A stretch of 64,000 nucleotides of DNA, taken from positions 1 to 64,000 of the forward strand of contig CBDIDQ010000006.1 in the NCBI GenBank assembly GCA_965277695.1, written 5' to 3'. Below, one piece after another: positions 51,452-60,710 of this stretch. The notes below the pieces were generated by a model that saw only the letters and a list, made by a program, of their open reading frames with translations, made no database searches and had not been told where the DNA came from. The translations under genes were made by a program, and so were the position numbers. The first letter of the stretch is position 1, and each line of letters starts with the position of its first letter. The stretch is from JABSOG01 sp965277695 (lineage in GTDB: Bacteria > Pseudomonadota > Gammaproteobacteria > Enterobacterales > Alteromonadaceae).

Positions 51452-52804
51452 TCAACCCTCCTCAACCCCTAGGCTCTCCTCAATCTGCACTTGCTCAATC
51501 TGTTCAAAACGTGTGCTGATTTTTTTCGCCGAGGTATGAATAAGCTGAACATCACTGGCGGCCTGATCGATGTGTTTGGCGAGATTGTCAAAGCGGGTTC
51601 TGAAACGGCCAAAATCACTGCCGAGTTTGACCAGATGATCTTGAATGATGTGCACTTGCTGGCGAGTGGCTTCATCTTTAAGCACACTTCTAGCGGTGGT
51701 TAAAATCGCCATTAAAGTGGTGGGTGATGCCAACCAGACCCGTTTTTGATAGGAAAACTCCAGCACATCTGGGTGATGGGCGTGAATTTCAGCAAAAATC
51801 GCCTCGGCGGGAATAAACATCAAAGCTCCGTCAGAAGTCTCCCCCTCAATCAAATACTTGCTGGCAATATCGGTGACATGTTTACGAACATCGAGCTTAA
51901 ACTGGCGCTGAGCGGCCTTCCTATCGGCGACCGCTAGCTCGTTATCTGTCATCTTGCGATAACTCTCCAGTGGAAACTTTGAATCAATCACCACATCGCC
52001 AGTCGGCTGAGGTAAAAACAACACGCAATCGGCAATCTTGCCATTACTCAGGGTATGCTGAAATGCAAACTGATTCTGTGGCATTACATTGCGAATGAGA
52101 CTCGACAATTGCACCTCACCAAAAGCACCACGAGAGCGTTTGTCAGCCAATACTTCTTGCAAACTCACCACGTCGGACGACAAATCCGTAATGGTCTGTT
52201 GCGCCTTATCGATAAGTGCTAAACGCTTAACAATGTCGTTAAACGTCTGGGTGGTTTTTTCAAAACCTTCGGTTAAACGTTTTTCAACCTGACCGCTGAT
52301 CTCTTTTAGTCGCTCATCAGTCGATTGCGTCAACTCAGCCATACGCTGACCAATCACCTCGGCGTTTTTGTGCAAAGACTGATTCAGTTCATCACGGGAG
52401 CGTTTAGTCGAAGCAGACAGGTGTTCAGTTAACTGGCTTAACGCAGCAATTTGGTTTTGATTAAACTGCTCTTTTTGTTCAGTCAGTAAGGCCGTTAAGG
52501 TGGCTTTTAACTCGCTACTGCTGGATTGATTGGTGAGTAAGTGTTCACTTAGACGTTTTTCAACACTTTGTTTTTGCTCTGAAAACAGCTTAAAAACAAA
52601 CTGCTTTTGCTCGCCAAACTGGGCGTATAACAGATGCGTCAACTGCTCTTGTCCATCGCTGTTTAAGCGCCGTTTAATCGCCAATAGCAAACCAATGACG
52701 ATCAATAACAACACTAATAACAGCACCAATAAAAAAACAACGGCCACTGCAACCAACACATTTTGCGGCTGTGCAAATACCGCTGCCAGCATCGCCAAAT
52801 CCAC
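51452..52804 (-). CDS. rmuC: DNA recombination protein RmuC
   Basis: This 450-residue protein has an N-terminal membrane helix (VLVAVAVVFLLVLLLVLLLIVIG) and a long coiled coil (residues ~50-210, heptads such as KSVEKRLSEHLL). The RmuC nuclease-like domain begins at KRSRGAFGEVQLSSLIRNV and contains ADCVLFLPQPTGDVVIDSKFPLESY and GALMFIPAEAIFAEI. RmuC limits recombination between inverted repeats and has been linked to defence. The GTG start at 52804 overlaps the queE stop by one base; the ATG at 52792 is an alternative. It is co-transcribed with queE. Confidence 0.93.
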   Translation of the reverse strand: MDLAMLAAVFAQPQNVLVAVAVVFLLVLLLVLLLIVIGLLLAIKRRLNSDGQEQLTHLLYAQFGEQKQFVFKLFSEQKQSVEKRLSEHLLTNQSSSSELKATLTALLTEQKEQFNQNQIAALSQLTEHLSASTKRSRDELNQSLHKNAEVIGQRMAELTQSTDERLKEISGQVEKRLTEGFEKTTQTFNDIVKRLALIDKAQQTITDLSSDVVSLQEVLADKRSRGAFGEVQLSSLIRNVMPQNQFAFQHTLSNGKIADCVLFLPQPTGDVVIDSKFPLESYRKMTDNELAVADRKAAQRQFKLDVRKHVTDIASKYLIEGETSDGALMFIPAEAIFAEIHAHHPDVLEFSYQKRVWLASPTTLMAILTTARSVLKDEATRQQVHIIQDHLVKLGSDFGRFRTRFDNLAKHIDQAASDVQLIHTSAKKISTRFEQIEQVQIEESLGVEEG

Positions 52805-53469
52805 TAATTAATACCCAAGTATTTATGTAACTGCACCGATAAACGCCAGTTTTTGCGCACACAAACGTCAATCGCCAATTTCGTCGCTTTGGGTTTTTGA
52901 CTGATAGGCTGCAAATAAATCAATTTGTCGCTGACTTTGCATTCACTCAACAATTCTTCTAACTCTTCTATATGGCGCTCCATCGCAATCGGATGTTTGA
53001 TTTCGTTGGCTCGCTGCACCGCACTGGCGAGCATTTTATAGCCGCCCTTCATATTGATTTTGGGTGAAACTGTCACCCAAGTTTGCGCTGGGGCTCTAAC
53101 TTCAAAAGTACCGCTGGTTTCGATTTGAGTTGAAAACCCGGCTTGATGCAAAGCCTCACATAATGGATTCAAATCATACATACAAGGTTCACCGCCAGTG
53201 ATCACAATATGTTTAGCGTGATAACCGCGTTGTTCAAAACAGGCCAAAATAGCGTCGACACTGGCGTCTGCCCATAAATCTGAATCAGCGGGTTTTTCAA
53301 TGGTTTTGCTCAGCTCGACCTTTAACAGCGGGTCAATCTCCCAAGTATGTTTGGTATCACACCAGGAACACCCTACAGGACAACCTTGCAAACGGATAAA
53401 AATCGACGGCGTACCTGTGAAAGTGGCTTCGCCCTGAAGGGTTTCAAATATTTCATTAATTTTGTACAA
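52804..53469 (-). CDS. queE: 7-carboxy-7-deazaguanine synthase
   Basis: This 221-residue radical-SAM enzyme of queuosine (preQ0) synthesis starts MYKINEIFETLQGEATFTGTPSIFIRLQGCPVGCSWCDT. The cluster motif is CPVGCSWC (Cx3CxxC), followed by the GGEPCMYDL SAM motif. Length is that of the E. coli-type enzyme. queC, the next enzyme of the pathway, is divergently transcribed 113 bases away. The 3' overlap with rmuC is noted there. Confidence 0.93.
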   Translation of the reverse strand: MYKINEIFETLQGEATFTGTPSIFIRLQGCPVGCSWCDTKHTWEIDPLLKVELSKTIEKPADSDLWADASVDAILACFEQRGYHAKHIVITGGEPCMYDLNPLCEALHQAGFSTQIETSGTFEVRAPAQTWVTVSPKINMKGGYKMLASAVQRANEIKHPIAMERHIEELEELLSECKVSDKLIYLQPISQKPKATKLAIDVCVRKNWRLSVQLHKYLGIN

Positions 53470-53582
53470 AAGTAAGTTCCTGCGCCCTATTGCCTGACGG
53501 CCTTATTGCATTAGCTGGATAAGTTAGAGTAAAATTCGCCACCGCGTTTCACAGCGACAGCTATTATATCTGAGAGTAAAAT

Positions 53583-54245
53583 ATGGCGCAAAAAATTGTA
53601 GTTATTTTTTCTGGCGGGATGGATTCATTTACCGTCCTGAATAAAGCAATCCAAACCGAGGCTGGGGTCGAAGTTTACGCCCTAACCTTTAATTATGGCC
53701 AGCGCCATGTCAAAGAAGTCGAATGTGCCAAAACCATTTGCGCCAAATTAAAGGTGCCGCACAAAATTGTCGATATCTCGGCAATCAATCAAATCATTGG
53801 CGGTTCATCATTAACCGACAATATTGAAGTGCCCGAAGGTCATTACGAAGATGACAACATGAAGCAAACCATAGTGCCCAACCGCAATATGATTTTGCTG
53901 TCCATGGCAGTCGGTTATGCGGTTTCCATTGGAGCCGAAAAAGTCTATTACGGCGCTCATTCAGGCGACCACGCCATCTACCCAGATTGCCGCCCTGAAT
54001 TCGTTAATAAGATGAATGCGGTTTGCGAAATTGCCAACTACGATGCAGTAGAAATCGTCACCCCTTATTTGTATCAAAGCAAAATCGCCATTCTCACCGA
54101 CGGTCTGTCGATGGGGTTGGATTACAGCGATACCTGGACCTGTTATAACGGTCGCGAAAAAGCCTGCGGCAAATGTGGTGCGTGTCAGGAAAGACTCGAA
54201 GCGTTTAAATTGAACAATGTGGTTGATCCGCTAGTTTATGAATAA
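53583..54245 (+). CDS. queC: 7-cyano-7-deazaguanine (preQ0) synthase
   Basis: This 220-residue ATP-dependent enzyme turns 7-carboxy-7-deazaguanine to preQ0. The PP-loop is FSGGMDSFTVL, ALTFNYGQRH is conserved, and the zinc site is TCYNGREKACGKCGACQER (four Cys). The start follows GAGAGTAAAAT. It is divergent from queE, so one short region controls both. A terminator-like multi-hairpin repeat follows. Confidence 0.95.
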   Translation: MAQKIVVIFSGGMDSFTVLNKAIQTEAGVEVYALTFNYGQRHVKEVECAKTICAKLKVPHKIVDISAINQIIGGSSLTDNIEVPEGHYEDDNMKQTIVPNRNMILLSMAVGYAVSIGAEKVYYGAHSGDHAIYPDCRPEFVNKMNAVCEIANYDAVEIVTPYLYQSKIAILTDGLSMGLDYSDTWTCYNGREKACGKCGACQERLEAFKLNNVVDPLVYE

Positions 54246-54254
54246 GGGCTCTGA

Positions 54255-54365
54255 TCATATGGAGCAAATTAAGATAACAATTATCCCTCAACATTCACGA
54301 GGTTGAAACCTCGTCTACGCCGTAGACGCGAATTCATTCGCGTTTTTTTGATTATCAATTATTAC
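54255..54365 (+). repeat. Multi-hairpin dispersed repeat after queC
   Basis: This copy closely matches 25282-25408, beginning CATATGGAGCAAATTA. It contains ACGAGGTT/AACCTCGT, a shortened middle stem (TCTACGCCGTAGA) and CGCGAAT/ATTCGCG followed by T7. It probably terminates queC. Confidence 0.85.
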
Positions 54366-54598
54366 TCTAAAAGAAGGTAAGAAGAGAATTGAAAATAGTG
54401 GGCGGCGTCCATGCCAACGTTTAAAAAACGCTATCAACAATCCTGGTATTACCCGAATCCCTCCAACTGAAGGGCAACAATTCAAAGTAGTGAAAAGTGT
54501 TCTAACGCTGACTAGTATACCCCTGCCGATGGTTATTCATATGCAGGTTTTATATCAAAATATGTCGCAATGTATCGTCATCGTTGCTTATTTATTCA
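54366..54598. other. Intergenic sequence, nothing recognised
   Basis: These are about 230 bases between the repeat and the ltaE stop, without a supported gene or RNA. Several short frames exist on both strands but none has a ribosome binding site. Confidence 0.3.
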
Positions 54599-55615
54599 CT
54601 ATTGCTGATTAGCATAAAACGCTTTAAAGCCATCGACCACAGCCCCGATATCCGCTTCAGCAAAATCAAGGTGGGTCACGATACGTAAATTATCGCTAGA
54701 TCCAATAATAATATTACGGGTTCGCAAAAAAGCCGCCAATTCAGCGCCACTGCCTTTAGGCAAGGTGACATAAAACATATTGGTGTAGACGTCATTCACT
54801 TTAATGCCTTTAACCTCAGACAACTCAGTCGCCAACGACAAAGCATTAGCATGGTCTTCAACCAAACGTTCAACATTGTTTTGCAACGCATATAAACCCG
54901 CTGATGCGATGATGCCTGCTTGGCGCATACCGCCACCGAGCATTTTTCGCCAGCGCAACGCACTGTCAATCAAAGCTTGACTGCCCACCAATAATGACCC
55001 CACTGGCGCACCCAGACCTTTAGACAGACAAATCGACACCGAATCAAATGGTGCAGAAATTTGTTTAATCGGCACATCTAAAGCCACCGCTGCGTTAAAC
55101 GCTCTGGCTCCATCAAGATGTAAAGCCAGCTGATGCTGATCACAAAATTTGCGAGCATCGGCTAAATAAGACATCGGCAACACCTTGCCCGAGACGGTAT
55201 TTTCCAATGCCAGCAAACGAGTGCGAGCAAAATGTGGATCATCCGGCTTAATCGCCTGTTTGACCTTTTCAAGGTCAAGCGAGCCATCAGCAGAAAAATC
55301 CAGTGGCTGTGGCACAATGCTGCCTAATACCGCCGCCCCGCCCGCTTCATATTTATACGTGTGCGCCTGCTGACCAACAATATATTCGTCCCCTCGCTGA
55401 CAATGACTGAGCAATGCCAACAAATTGGTTTGTGTGCCGCTTGAGGCATAAATCGCCGCTTCTTTACCTAACAAGTCAGCTGCGTATCGTTGCAATTCAT
55501 TAACGGTTGGATCATCACCAAACACATCATCGCCAACCTCAGCCGTCGCCATCAGCTCCCGCATCGCGGCACTCGGTTGGGTGACCGTATCACTTCTTAA
55601 ATCAATCGATTTCAT
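54599..55615 (-). CDS. ltaE: Low-specificity L-threonine aldolase
   Basis: This 338-residue PLP enzyme cleaves threonine and allo-threonine to glycine and acetaldehyde. The start at MKSIDLRSDTVTQPSAAMRELM is the family's conserved N-terminus (55615); upstream codons in frame are not used. It has GDDVFGDDPTVNELQ and YASSGTQTNLLALLSHC. The Schiff-base Lys is in SICLSKGLGAPVGS. The gene follows a tautomerase gene by 7 bases and is probably co-transcribed with it. Confidence 0.93.
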   Translation of the reverse strand: MKSIDLRSDTVTQPSAAMRELMATAEVGDDVFGDDPTVNELQRYAADLLGKEAAIYASSGTQTNLLALLSHCQRGDEYIVGQQAHTYKYEAGGAAVLGSIVPQPLDFSADGSLDLEKVKQAIKPDDPHFARTRLLALENTVSGKVLPMSYLADARKFCDQHQLALHLDGARAFNAAVALDVPIKQISAPFDSVSICLSKGLGAPVGSLLVGSQALIDSALRWRKMLGGGMRQAGIIASAGLYALQNNVERLVEDHANALSLATELSEVKGIKVNDVYTNMFYVTLPKGSGAELAAFLRTRNIIIGSSDNLRIVTHLDFAEADIGAVVDGFKAFYANQQ

Positions 55616-55622
55616 CAAAATC

Positions 55623-55820
55623 TCACTTGTTTTTCTTGCGATCAACGTTCAACTGACCGCCTTTACCCCAGTTTTCGTCACTGTGGTCTTCAAAAAACAC
55701 AATCACCGAGTCAGGTTTTGCACCATAAACATCAACCATGGTTTGGGTGATTTGTTTAATCACTTCAGTTTTTTGCTCAGTAGTACGACTAGCATCTTGT
55801 TGAATAGTAATAATAGGCAT
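55623..55820 (-). CDS. 4-oxalocrotonate tautomerase-family protein
   Basis: This 65-residue protein has the tautomerase N-terminus MPIITIQQDASRTTEQKT; after Met removal, Pro1 would be the catalytic base. The rest (VIKQITQTMVDVYGAKPDSVIVFFEDHSDENW) fits the 4-OT fold, with Asp/Glu in place of one of the usual Arg pairs. It lies 7 bases upstream of ltaE. The physiological substrate is unknown. AAAGGAAAAAAAT-like sequence precedes the start. Confidence 0.85.
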   Translation of the reverse strand: MPIITIQQDASRTTEQKTEVIKQITQTMVDVYGAKPDSVIVFFEDHSDENWGKGGQLNVDRKKNK

Positions 55821-55864
55821 GATTTTTTTCCTTCACTTCTCTTTGGGTTTTTGGCTCCAATCAA

Positions 55865-56000
55865 ATAGAGTTACAATTGATTCATCAAAAACGCGAATGA
55901 ATTCGCGTCTACGGTGCATCAGTTCTGCCGTAGACGAGGTTTCAACCTCGTTAATGTTGAAGGATAATTGTTACCTTAATTTGTTCTATATGGTCAGAGT
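55865..56000 (-). repeat. Multi-hairpin dispersed repeat, inverted copy
   Basis: This is the minus-strand copy of the element at 25282: CGCGAAT/ATTCGCG, GTCTACGG/CCGTAGAC and AACGAGGTT/AACCTCG hairpins in reverse order, with the flanking TAATTTGTTCTATATGGTC end preserved. It is upstream of the tautomerase gene. Confidence 0.85.
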
Positions 56001-56014
56001 CGGGTTTTTCATAT

Positions 56015-56210
56015 CTATTCAATTTGTGGATAATTCGTGGTAGGAGGGGCGTCTCGCCGCGATAAATGGCGCAGCCATTTCAAAAAATGACGACCACCCT
56101 AGTACCTTCGGTACCAATCGCGCGAGTGGTGCGGCATTCCGACGGCCCTCCTACCTTGTATGTTGCCATTTATCCACAAAGTCACCAATTGTGCTGAATA
56201 GTTATGTTTA
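56015..56210 (-). repeat. 190-bp palindromic dispersed repeat, copy 2
   Basis: This is an inverted copy of the repeat at 30577: ATTTGTGGATAATTCGTGGTAGGAGGGGCGTCTCGCCGCGATAAATGGC ... GGCCCTCCTAC ... CCATTTATCCACAAAGTCACCAATTG. The central part differs (CGACCACCCTAGTACCTTCGG here), so only the arms are conserved. It ends 10 bases before the ubiB stop. Confidence 0.8.
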
Positions 56211-56218
56211 TTGTTTGA

Positions 56219-57856
56219 TTAATGAGCTAATTTTCGATAAGCCAAAAACCAGTTCACGACGCCACCTGCGGCAATTACCAGTGCAGGCGTGTCGTTGTGA
56301 TTGATATATAACATTGAGGCGCACACCAATAAGGTGGCCCCGCAGATGAACAAGCCAACGGCCAAAAAGCCATTACGCTGAATTTGCACCAACTCGCTCA
56401 CCGATTGCTGTTGCTTGCGGTGAGACTGTTTGCCCGACTGGAGATAGTCATAAACCAAGTCTGGAATTTCAGGCAGTTTTTCGCCCCAAAACGGCAGATT
56501 ATCTTTGATATTGCCGGCAACGGCTTTGGGTCCGACTTGCTGTTTCACCCAGTCTTCTAAAAACGGCTTGGCGGTTTTCCATAAGTCCAGCTGTGGATAA
56601 AGCTGCCGCCCTAACCCTTCGATATATAACAAGGTCTTTTGCAACAGCGTCAACTGCGGCTGCACTTCCATATTAAAGCGCCGGGCAGTATTAAACAGAT
56701 TCACTAGCACATGACCAAAAGAGATCTCCGCCAGTGGCTTTTCAAAAATGGGCTCACAGACGGTACGAATGGCAAACTCAAATTCTTCGACATTGGTATC
56801 CCCGGGCACCCAGCCAGAATCGACATGCAATTCGGCGACTTTACGATAATCCCGATTGAAAAAAGCAATAAAGTTATCCGCCAAATAACGCTTGTCTTCA
56901 CGATTCAAGGTGCCGACAATACCGCAGTCAATGCCAATGTAGTGGGGGTTTTGCGGATTATCATAAGAAACAAACACATTACCCGGATGCATATCCGCAT
57001 GAAAAAAGCTGTCACGAAACACCTGGGTAAAAAACACTTGAACCCCCCGCTCCGCCAACAATTTCATATCGGTGTTTTGCGCTTCAAGGGCGGCAATATC
57101 AGCCACCGGAATACCATAAATACGTTCCATCACCAACACATTGCTGCGGCAGTAATCACTGTAAACCTTAGGCACGTAAAGCGAGTCAGAGCCTTCAAAA
57201 TTACGCTTGAGCTGGATCGCATTGGCCGCTTCACGCATTAAATCCAGTTCATCAATAATGGTTTTACGATACTCATTGATCACCTCTTTGGGCCGCAACC
57301 GACGACCATCAGGTAAAAAGCGGGCTACCAGTCCGGCCAGCCATTCCATCAATTCCAAATCGGCATTAATGACCTTGCCAATCCCCGGGCGAATAACTTT
57401 AATCACCACATCAGCGGTTTCACCATCTTTTAATTTTAAATGACCAGTATGTACTTGAGCCACCGAAGCCGAGGCCAACGGTTTGAGTTCAAAATCATTA
57501 AACAGGCTGTGAATATCATCAATTTCAAGCGCCTGTTCAATCAGCAGTTGGGCATCTTGGCCTGCAAAAGGTTTAACCTGATCTTGTAACAATGCCAATT
57601 CATCAGAGATTTCAGGTGATAACAAATCACGCCGAGTTGAAAGCATTTGGCCAAACTTGATCCACACCGGACCCAATTGTTGTAATGCCAGACGAATACG
57701 TTGGCCGCTATTCTTATCTTTATGTTGATTCGGTAGCCAAAAAATACATCGACGTGCAGCTTTGGCGTACCAAGGTAGTTTGTCCTTGGGAATGAGTTCA
57801 TCAAGGCCAAATTGCAGCAGGGTATTGGCAATTTGATGCAGTCTGCGTAGCCGCAT
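56219..57856 (-). CDS. ubiB: Ubiquinone biosynthesis regulatory kinase-like protein UbiB
   Basis: This 545-residue ADCK-family protein shows the KxGQ motif (PVWIKFGQMLSTRRDLL), the Ala-rich loop (LKPLASASVAQVHTGHLK), FFHADMHPGNVFVS and the metal-binding IGIDCGIVG. The C-terminus carries two membrane helices (GLFICGATLLVCASMLYI; TPALVIAAGGVVNWFLAY). It extracts or delivers CoQ intermediates from the membrane. It directly abuts ubiJ (no gap), giving the standard ubiE-ubiJ-ubiB operon. Confidence 0.96.
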   Translation of the reverse strand: MRLRRLHQIANTLLQFGLDELIPKDKLPWYAKAARRCIFWLPNQHKDKNSGQRIRLALQQLGPVWIKFGQMLSTRRDLLSPEISDELALLQDQVKPFAGQDAQLLIEQALEIDDIHSLFNDFELKPLASASVAQVHTGHLKLKDGETADVVIKVIRPGIGKVINADLELMEWLAGLVARFLPDGRRLRPKEVINEYRKTIIDELDLMREAANAIQLKRNFEGSDSLYVPKVYSDYCRSNVLVMERIYGIPVADIAALEAQNTDMKLLAERGVQVFFTQVFRDSFFHADMHPGNVFVSYDNPQNPHYIGIDCGIVGTLNREDKRYLADNFIAFFNRDYRKVAELHVDSGWVPGDTNVEEFEFAIRTVCEPIFEKPLAEISFGHVLVNLFNTARRFNMEVQPQLTLLQKTLLYIEGLGRQLYPQLDLWKTAKPFLEDWVKQQVGPKAVAGNIKDNLPFWGEKLPEIPDLVYDYLQSGKQSHRKQQQSVSELVQIQRNGFLAVGLFICGATLLVCASMLYINHNDTPALVIAAGGVVNWFLAYRKLAH

Positions 57857-58480
57857 TTAACTGTCCTTTTTAGCAGAAAAAGTCGCCACACGCGCCGCCA
57901 GTTTATCGACCTTGGCTCGGGTTTGATTCACTTTTTGATAGTGATCGCGCACCTCGGTCGGGTGTGGCGTCAGCTTGGCTTCATCCTGAGCAAACTCAGT
58001 AATAATGCGGTCAAAGTCCTCACCCTTGCTATCGAGCACCTCAGCAAAATGGCGAAAACGCGTCGCCACTTTATGTGCCAAACCATCACCAAGGTATTCG
58101 GATAAATGCTCTTCCCAATCAATGTCGGTTTCTTTGAGCAATTGACTGAATTGCTGGGCGAGTTGTAAGTCACCGGTCAAACTCAACTCTTCGTCTTTAA
58201 TTAAACGGGTGATTTGGTTGGGGTCTTTGAGTTCTTTAAGCGCCGACAATGAGGTTTTGATGGCGCAATCATTATCCTCGTCTTTACGACTGAGAACATT
58301 GATTCGCTTTTCACCGACGACAAATGTCAGCGGTACTTTGGCCTCTTTAACTTCAACCAACAAACGCTTGCCCACCAGTGGCTGACAGCGAGTGCTAAAG
58401 GTTGGATCGAGCTTGGCTAACTTGTTCACTGCCGCCTCTAACATCGAGGTGAGTAACTGAGGAAATAAGAAAAAACTCAC
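57857..58480 (-). CDS. ubiJ: Ubiquinone biosynthesis accessory factor UbiJ (SCP2 domain)
   Basis: This 207-residue protein has an SCP2 lipid-binding domain (LVGKRLLVEVKEAKVPLTFVVGEKRINVLSR ... DEELSLTGDLQLAQQFSQLLKETDIDWEEHLSEYLGD) and a C-terminal coiled coil (VRDHYQKVNQTRAKVDKLAARVATF). UbiJ scaffolds the soluble Ubi complex. The start is a GTG at 58480 that overlaps the ubiE TAG stop by one base. It lies between ubiE and ubiB as in E. coli. Confidence 0.93.
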   Translation of the reverse strand: MSFFLFPQLLTSMLEAAVNKLAKLDPTFSTRCQPLVGKRLLVEVKEAKVPLTFVVGEKRINVLSRKDEDNDCAIKTSLSALKELKDPNQITRLIKDEELSLTGDLQLAQQFSQLLKETDIDWEEHLSEYLGDGLAHKVATRFRHFAEVLDSKGEDFDRIITEFAQDEAKLTPHPTEVRDHYQKVNQTRAKVDKLAARVATFSAKKDS

Positions 58481-59235
58481 TAGAATTTGTATCCCCGATG
58501 TAATGCGACAATGCCGCCAGTCAGATTAAAGTATTCGACCTGTTCGAAACCAGCCGCAACCATCATCTCTTTAAGGGTTTCTTGGTCGGGATGCATTCGG
58601 ATGGATTCTGACAGATATTGATAGCTTTCACTGTCATTAGCCACCAAAGATCCCATCTTAGGCAGTACATTAAACGAGTAAAAATCGTAGGCTTTATTAA
58701 GCAGCTCATGTTGTGGTTTGGAGAATTCGAGTACTAGTAAACGACCGCCGGGTTTGAGTACCCGTAACATTGAACGTATCGCCTGATCTTTATCAGTCAC
58801 GTTACGCAAACCAAAAGCGATGGTGATAATATCAAAGGTATTATCCGGAAAAGGCAGAGCTTCGGCGTTGGCCTGAACATACTCAACGTTACCAACAACC
58901 CCTTTATCGCGGAGCTTTTCACGGCCTACTTTGAGCATTGAATCGTTGATATCGGCGAGGATCACCTGACCTTCTTTACCCACCAGCTGGGAGAATTTGG
59001 CGGTTAAATCACCGGTGCCACCAGCCAAATCCAGCACTTTTTGGCCTCGGCGCACACCTGAACAATCAATGGTAAAACGCTTCCACAATCGATGAACACC
59101 AAACGACATCAAGTCGTTCATGACATCATATTTGGCGGCGACAGAATGAAAAACGTCAGCCACCAAAGCCACTTTCTCGGTGCTTTTCACCGTTTTATAA
59201 CCAAAATGGGTGTTATTATCCTGCTCTTCGCTCAC
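58480..59235 (-). CDS. ubiE: Ubiquinone/menaquinone C-methyltransferase
   Basis: This 251-residue SAM methyltransferase has YDVMNDLMSFGVHRLWKRF, the SAM loop VLDLAGGTGDLTAKFS, ANAEALPFPDNTFDIITIAFGLRNV and LRVLKPGGRLLVLEFSKP, all hallmark UbiE sequences. It methylates C2 of the quinone ring. It is first in the ubiEJB operon. The start MSEEQDNNTHFGYKTV is the usual N-terminus. Confidence 0.96.
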   Translation of the reverse strand: MSEEQDNNTHFGYKTVKSTEKVALVADVFHSVAAKYDVMNDLMSFGVHRLWKRFTIDCSGVRRGQKVLDLAGGTGDLTAKFSQLVGKEGQVILADINDSMLKVGREKLRDKGVVGNVEYVQANAEALPFPDNTFDIITIAFGLRNVTDKDQAIRSMLRVLKPGGRLLVLEFSKPQHELLNKAYDFYSFNVLPKMGSLVANDSESYQYLSESIRMHPDQETLKEMMVAAGFEQVEYFNLTGGIVALHRGYKF

Positions 59236-59336
59236 GTTGTCTTTCCCATGCTCTTGCTACTCTTGATGCTCTTACATTGGCGGCTATTTTACCCCCAGCG
59301 ACAAGGTAAAGCAAGCACGGCGGCACGAAACGTATT

Positions 59337-59358
59337 TGTAGGAACGAGCTCCAGCTCG
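59337..59358 (-). repeat. GAGCTGGAGCTCG dispersed palindrome, single copy
   Basis: GTAGGAACGAGCTCCAGCTCGTG in the 190-base gap between ubiE and cpdA. It is the same unit as at 15620 and 25218. Confidence 0.8.
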
Positions 59359-59424
59359 TGATAAGGGAGCCTATGCGACCGTTACCCACCAGCCACCATT
59401 AGCCTTTCAATTGTTTATCGAAAA

Positions 59425-60264
59425 TCAAAATCCGTTGATAACCTCGCTCTTTACCCGGCTATTACCCTGACCATCAACAGACAAATCAAAGCGACGAAAA
59501 GCCGGGCCACTATCTTCAACATCAGCCGCATAACTCCCAGGTTTAAATTGAATACTGGTTGAAGGGGTTGCCCACAGATAAATATCATCAACCTGTTGAC
59601 GGCTGATGATGGTTTCTTGGGGCTGATGGACATGACCATGACTGATACATTTAACCTGAGGGAACTCACTTAACAGCGCTAGCAATGCTTCACCATTGGC
59701 CATAATATGCTTATCGATATAGCCATTCATCGGCAACAAATGATGATGACAAAACACCGCCACCGGTTGTGTTTGCGGTAGCTGTTGTAAAATGGTTTTG
59801 ATTTGGGCTAAATGAGTCGCACTAACCACCCCGCTAGGTGTCGATCCCTTGCTATTAAGTAGCAATACTTGCCAACTATTACACCCGCCACCACAACCCA
59901 GCAGCTTAGCCGGCGTAAATGGCGGCTCACTGAAACTATCAAATAAACAATCCAATTCATCATGATTGCCCGGCAACCAAGCCACCGGAATATCATTTAA
60001 AATCTGTCGACACAAATCTCGCAAAATCAAATAAGACTCGGGAGTATGGTCCTGAGTGATATCACCAGTCACCACTACAGCATCAGGCTGCTGCGCTTTA
60101 ACCGCCAGCAACACCCGCGCTAGATAAGCCGCCGAATCGACGCCATGGTAAGTTTCGCCGTCGCTACGCAAATGACAATCAGTGATTTGAATAAGACGAA
60201 AGCCAGCGCGTGAAGAAGATGAAGAGGATAATGTGCGAGATTCAAACCAGTGCATATTACCCAT
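59425..60264 (-). CDS. cpdA: 3',5'-cyclic AMP phosphodiesterase CpdA
   Basis: This ~279-residue metallophosphoesterase has the metal motifs LIQITDCHLR (DxH), VVTGDITQD (GDxx), WLPGNHDELD (GNHD), VFCHHHLLPMNG and CISHGHVHQ (GHxH). It hydrolyses cAMP in the cytoplasm. The ATG at 60264 is chosen; 60255 is an alternative. It overlaps the yqiB stop, as in the E. coli nudF-yqiB-cpdA operon. The N-terminal Ser-rich stretch (TLSSSSSSRAG) is unusual. Confidence 0.92.
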   Translation of the reverse strand: MGNMHWFESRTLSSSSSSRAGFRLIQITDCHLRSDGETYHGVDSAAYLARVLLAVKAQQPDAVVVTGDITQDHTPESYLILRDLCRQILNDIPVAWLPGNHDELDCLFDSFSEPPFTPAKLLGCGGGCNSWQVLLLNSKGSTPSGVVSATHLAQIKTILQQLPQTQPVAVFCHHHLLPMNGYIDKHIMANGEALLALLSEFPQVKCISHGHVHQPQETIISRQQVDDIYLWATPSTSIQFKPGSYAADVEDSGPAFRRFDLSVDGQGNSRVKSEVINGF

Positions 60265-60710
60265 AAGACGATAAATCAATGCTGACCTGACCAAATTCGT
60301 GGCACAGTTTCAGCCAGTCTTGCAAAAAGCGGTTCATTTGCATTTTTTCATCTTTTTGCATCATCGCCACGTTAGGGTAGTCATAACTGGGTTTGACTCG
60401 ACTGATATTTTGGCTGCTAGTGACTTCTGCCACCTGAGCGTCGTGATAAAGCCGGATTTCCATGGTGGGTACTAGGTAATTAGTGAGTTCCGGGGTGATT
60501 TGGCTGATGTTTAACATCGTGGTGTATTTGCAGCATTCTGTGATAGTCAGTCGATAGGTAAAGGTTTCTTTCACACGATAATCGAAATAGTGGCCGCTGG
60601 GGCTCGATTTCAGGTAGCAATTTAAGTAAGCGCACGTAATTGAGTTCACAAAGCAGGATAAAGCCTGTTAAGTCTGGGACATATTTGGTTTGTGTTAACG
60701 TGGTGCTCAA
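60257..60710 (-). pseudogene. yqiB: yqiB (DUF1249), frameshifted in a C4 run
   Basis: The N-terminal part (60710 to ~60600) reads YVPDLTGFILLCELNYVRLLKLLPEIE, and the rest, in another frame, reads PSGHYFDYRVKETFTYRLTITECCKYTTM ... MEIRLYHDAQVAEVTSSQNI ... DEKMQMNRFLQDWLKLC. Together they match YqiB from end to end. The frame changes at CCCC (60599-60602 on the plus strand as GGGG); removing one C gives a continuous 150-residue protein, close to E. coli's 140. Either a real +1 mutation or a sequence error. The gene overlaps nudF and cpdA, so polar effects on cpdA are possible. Confidence 0.88.
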
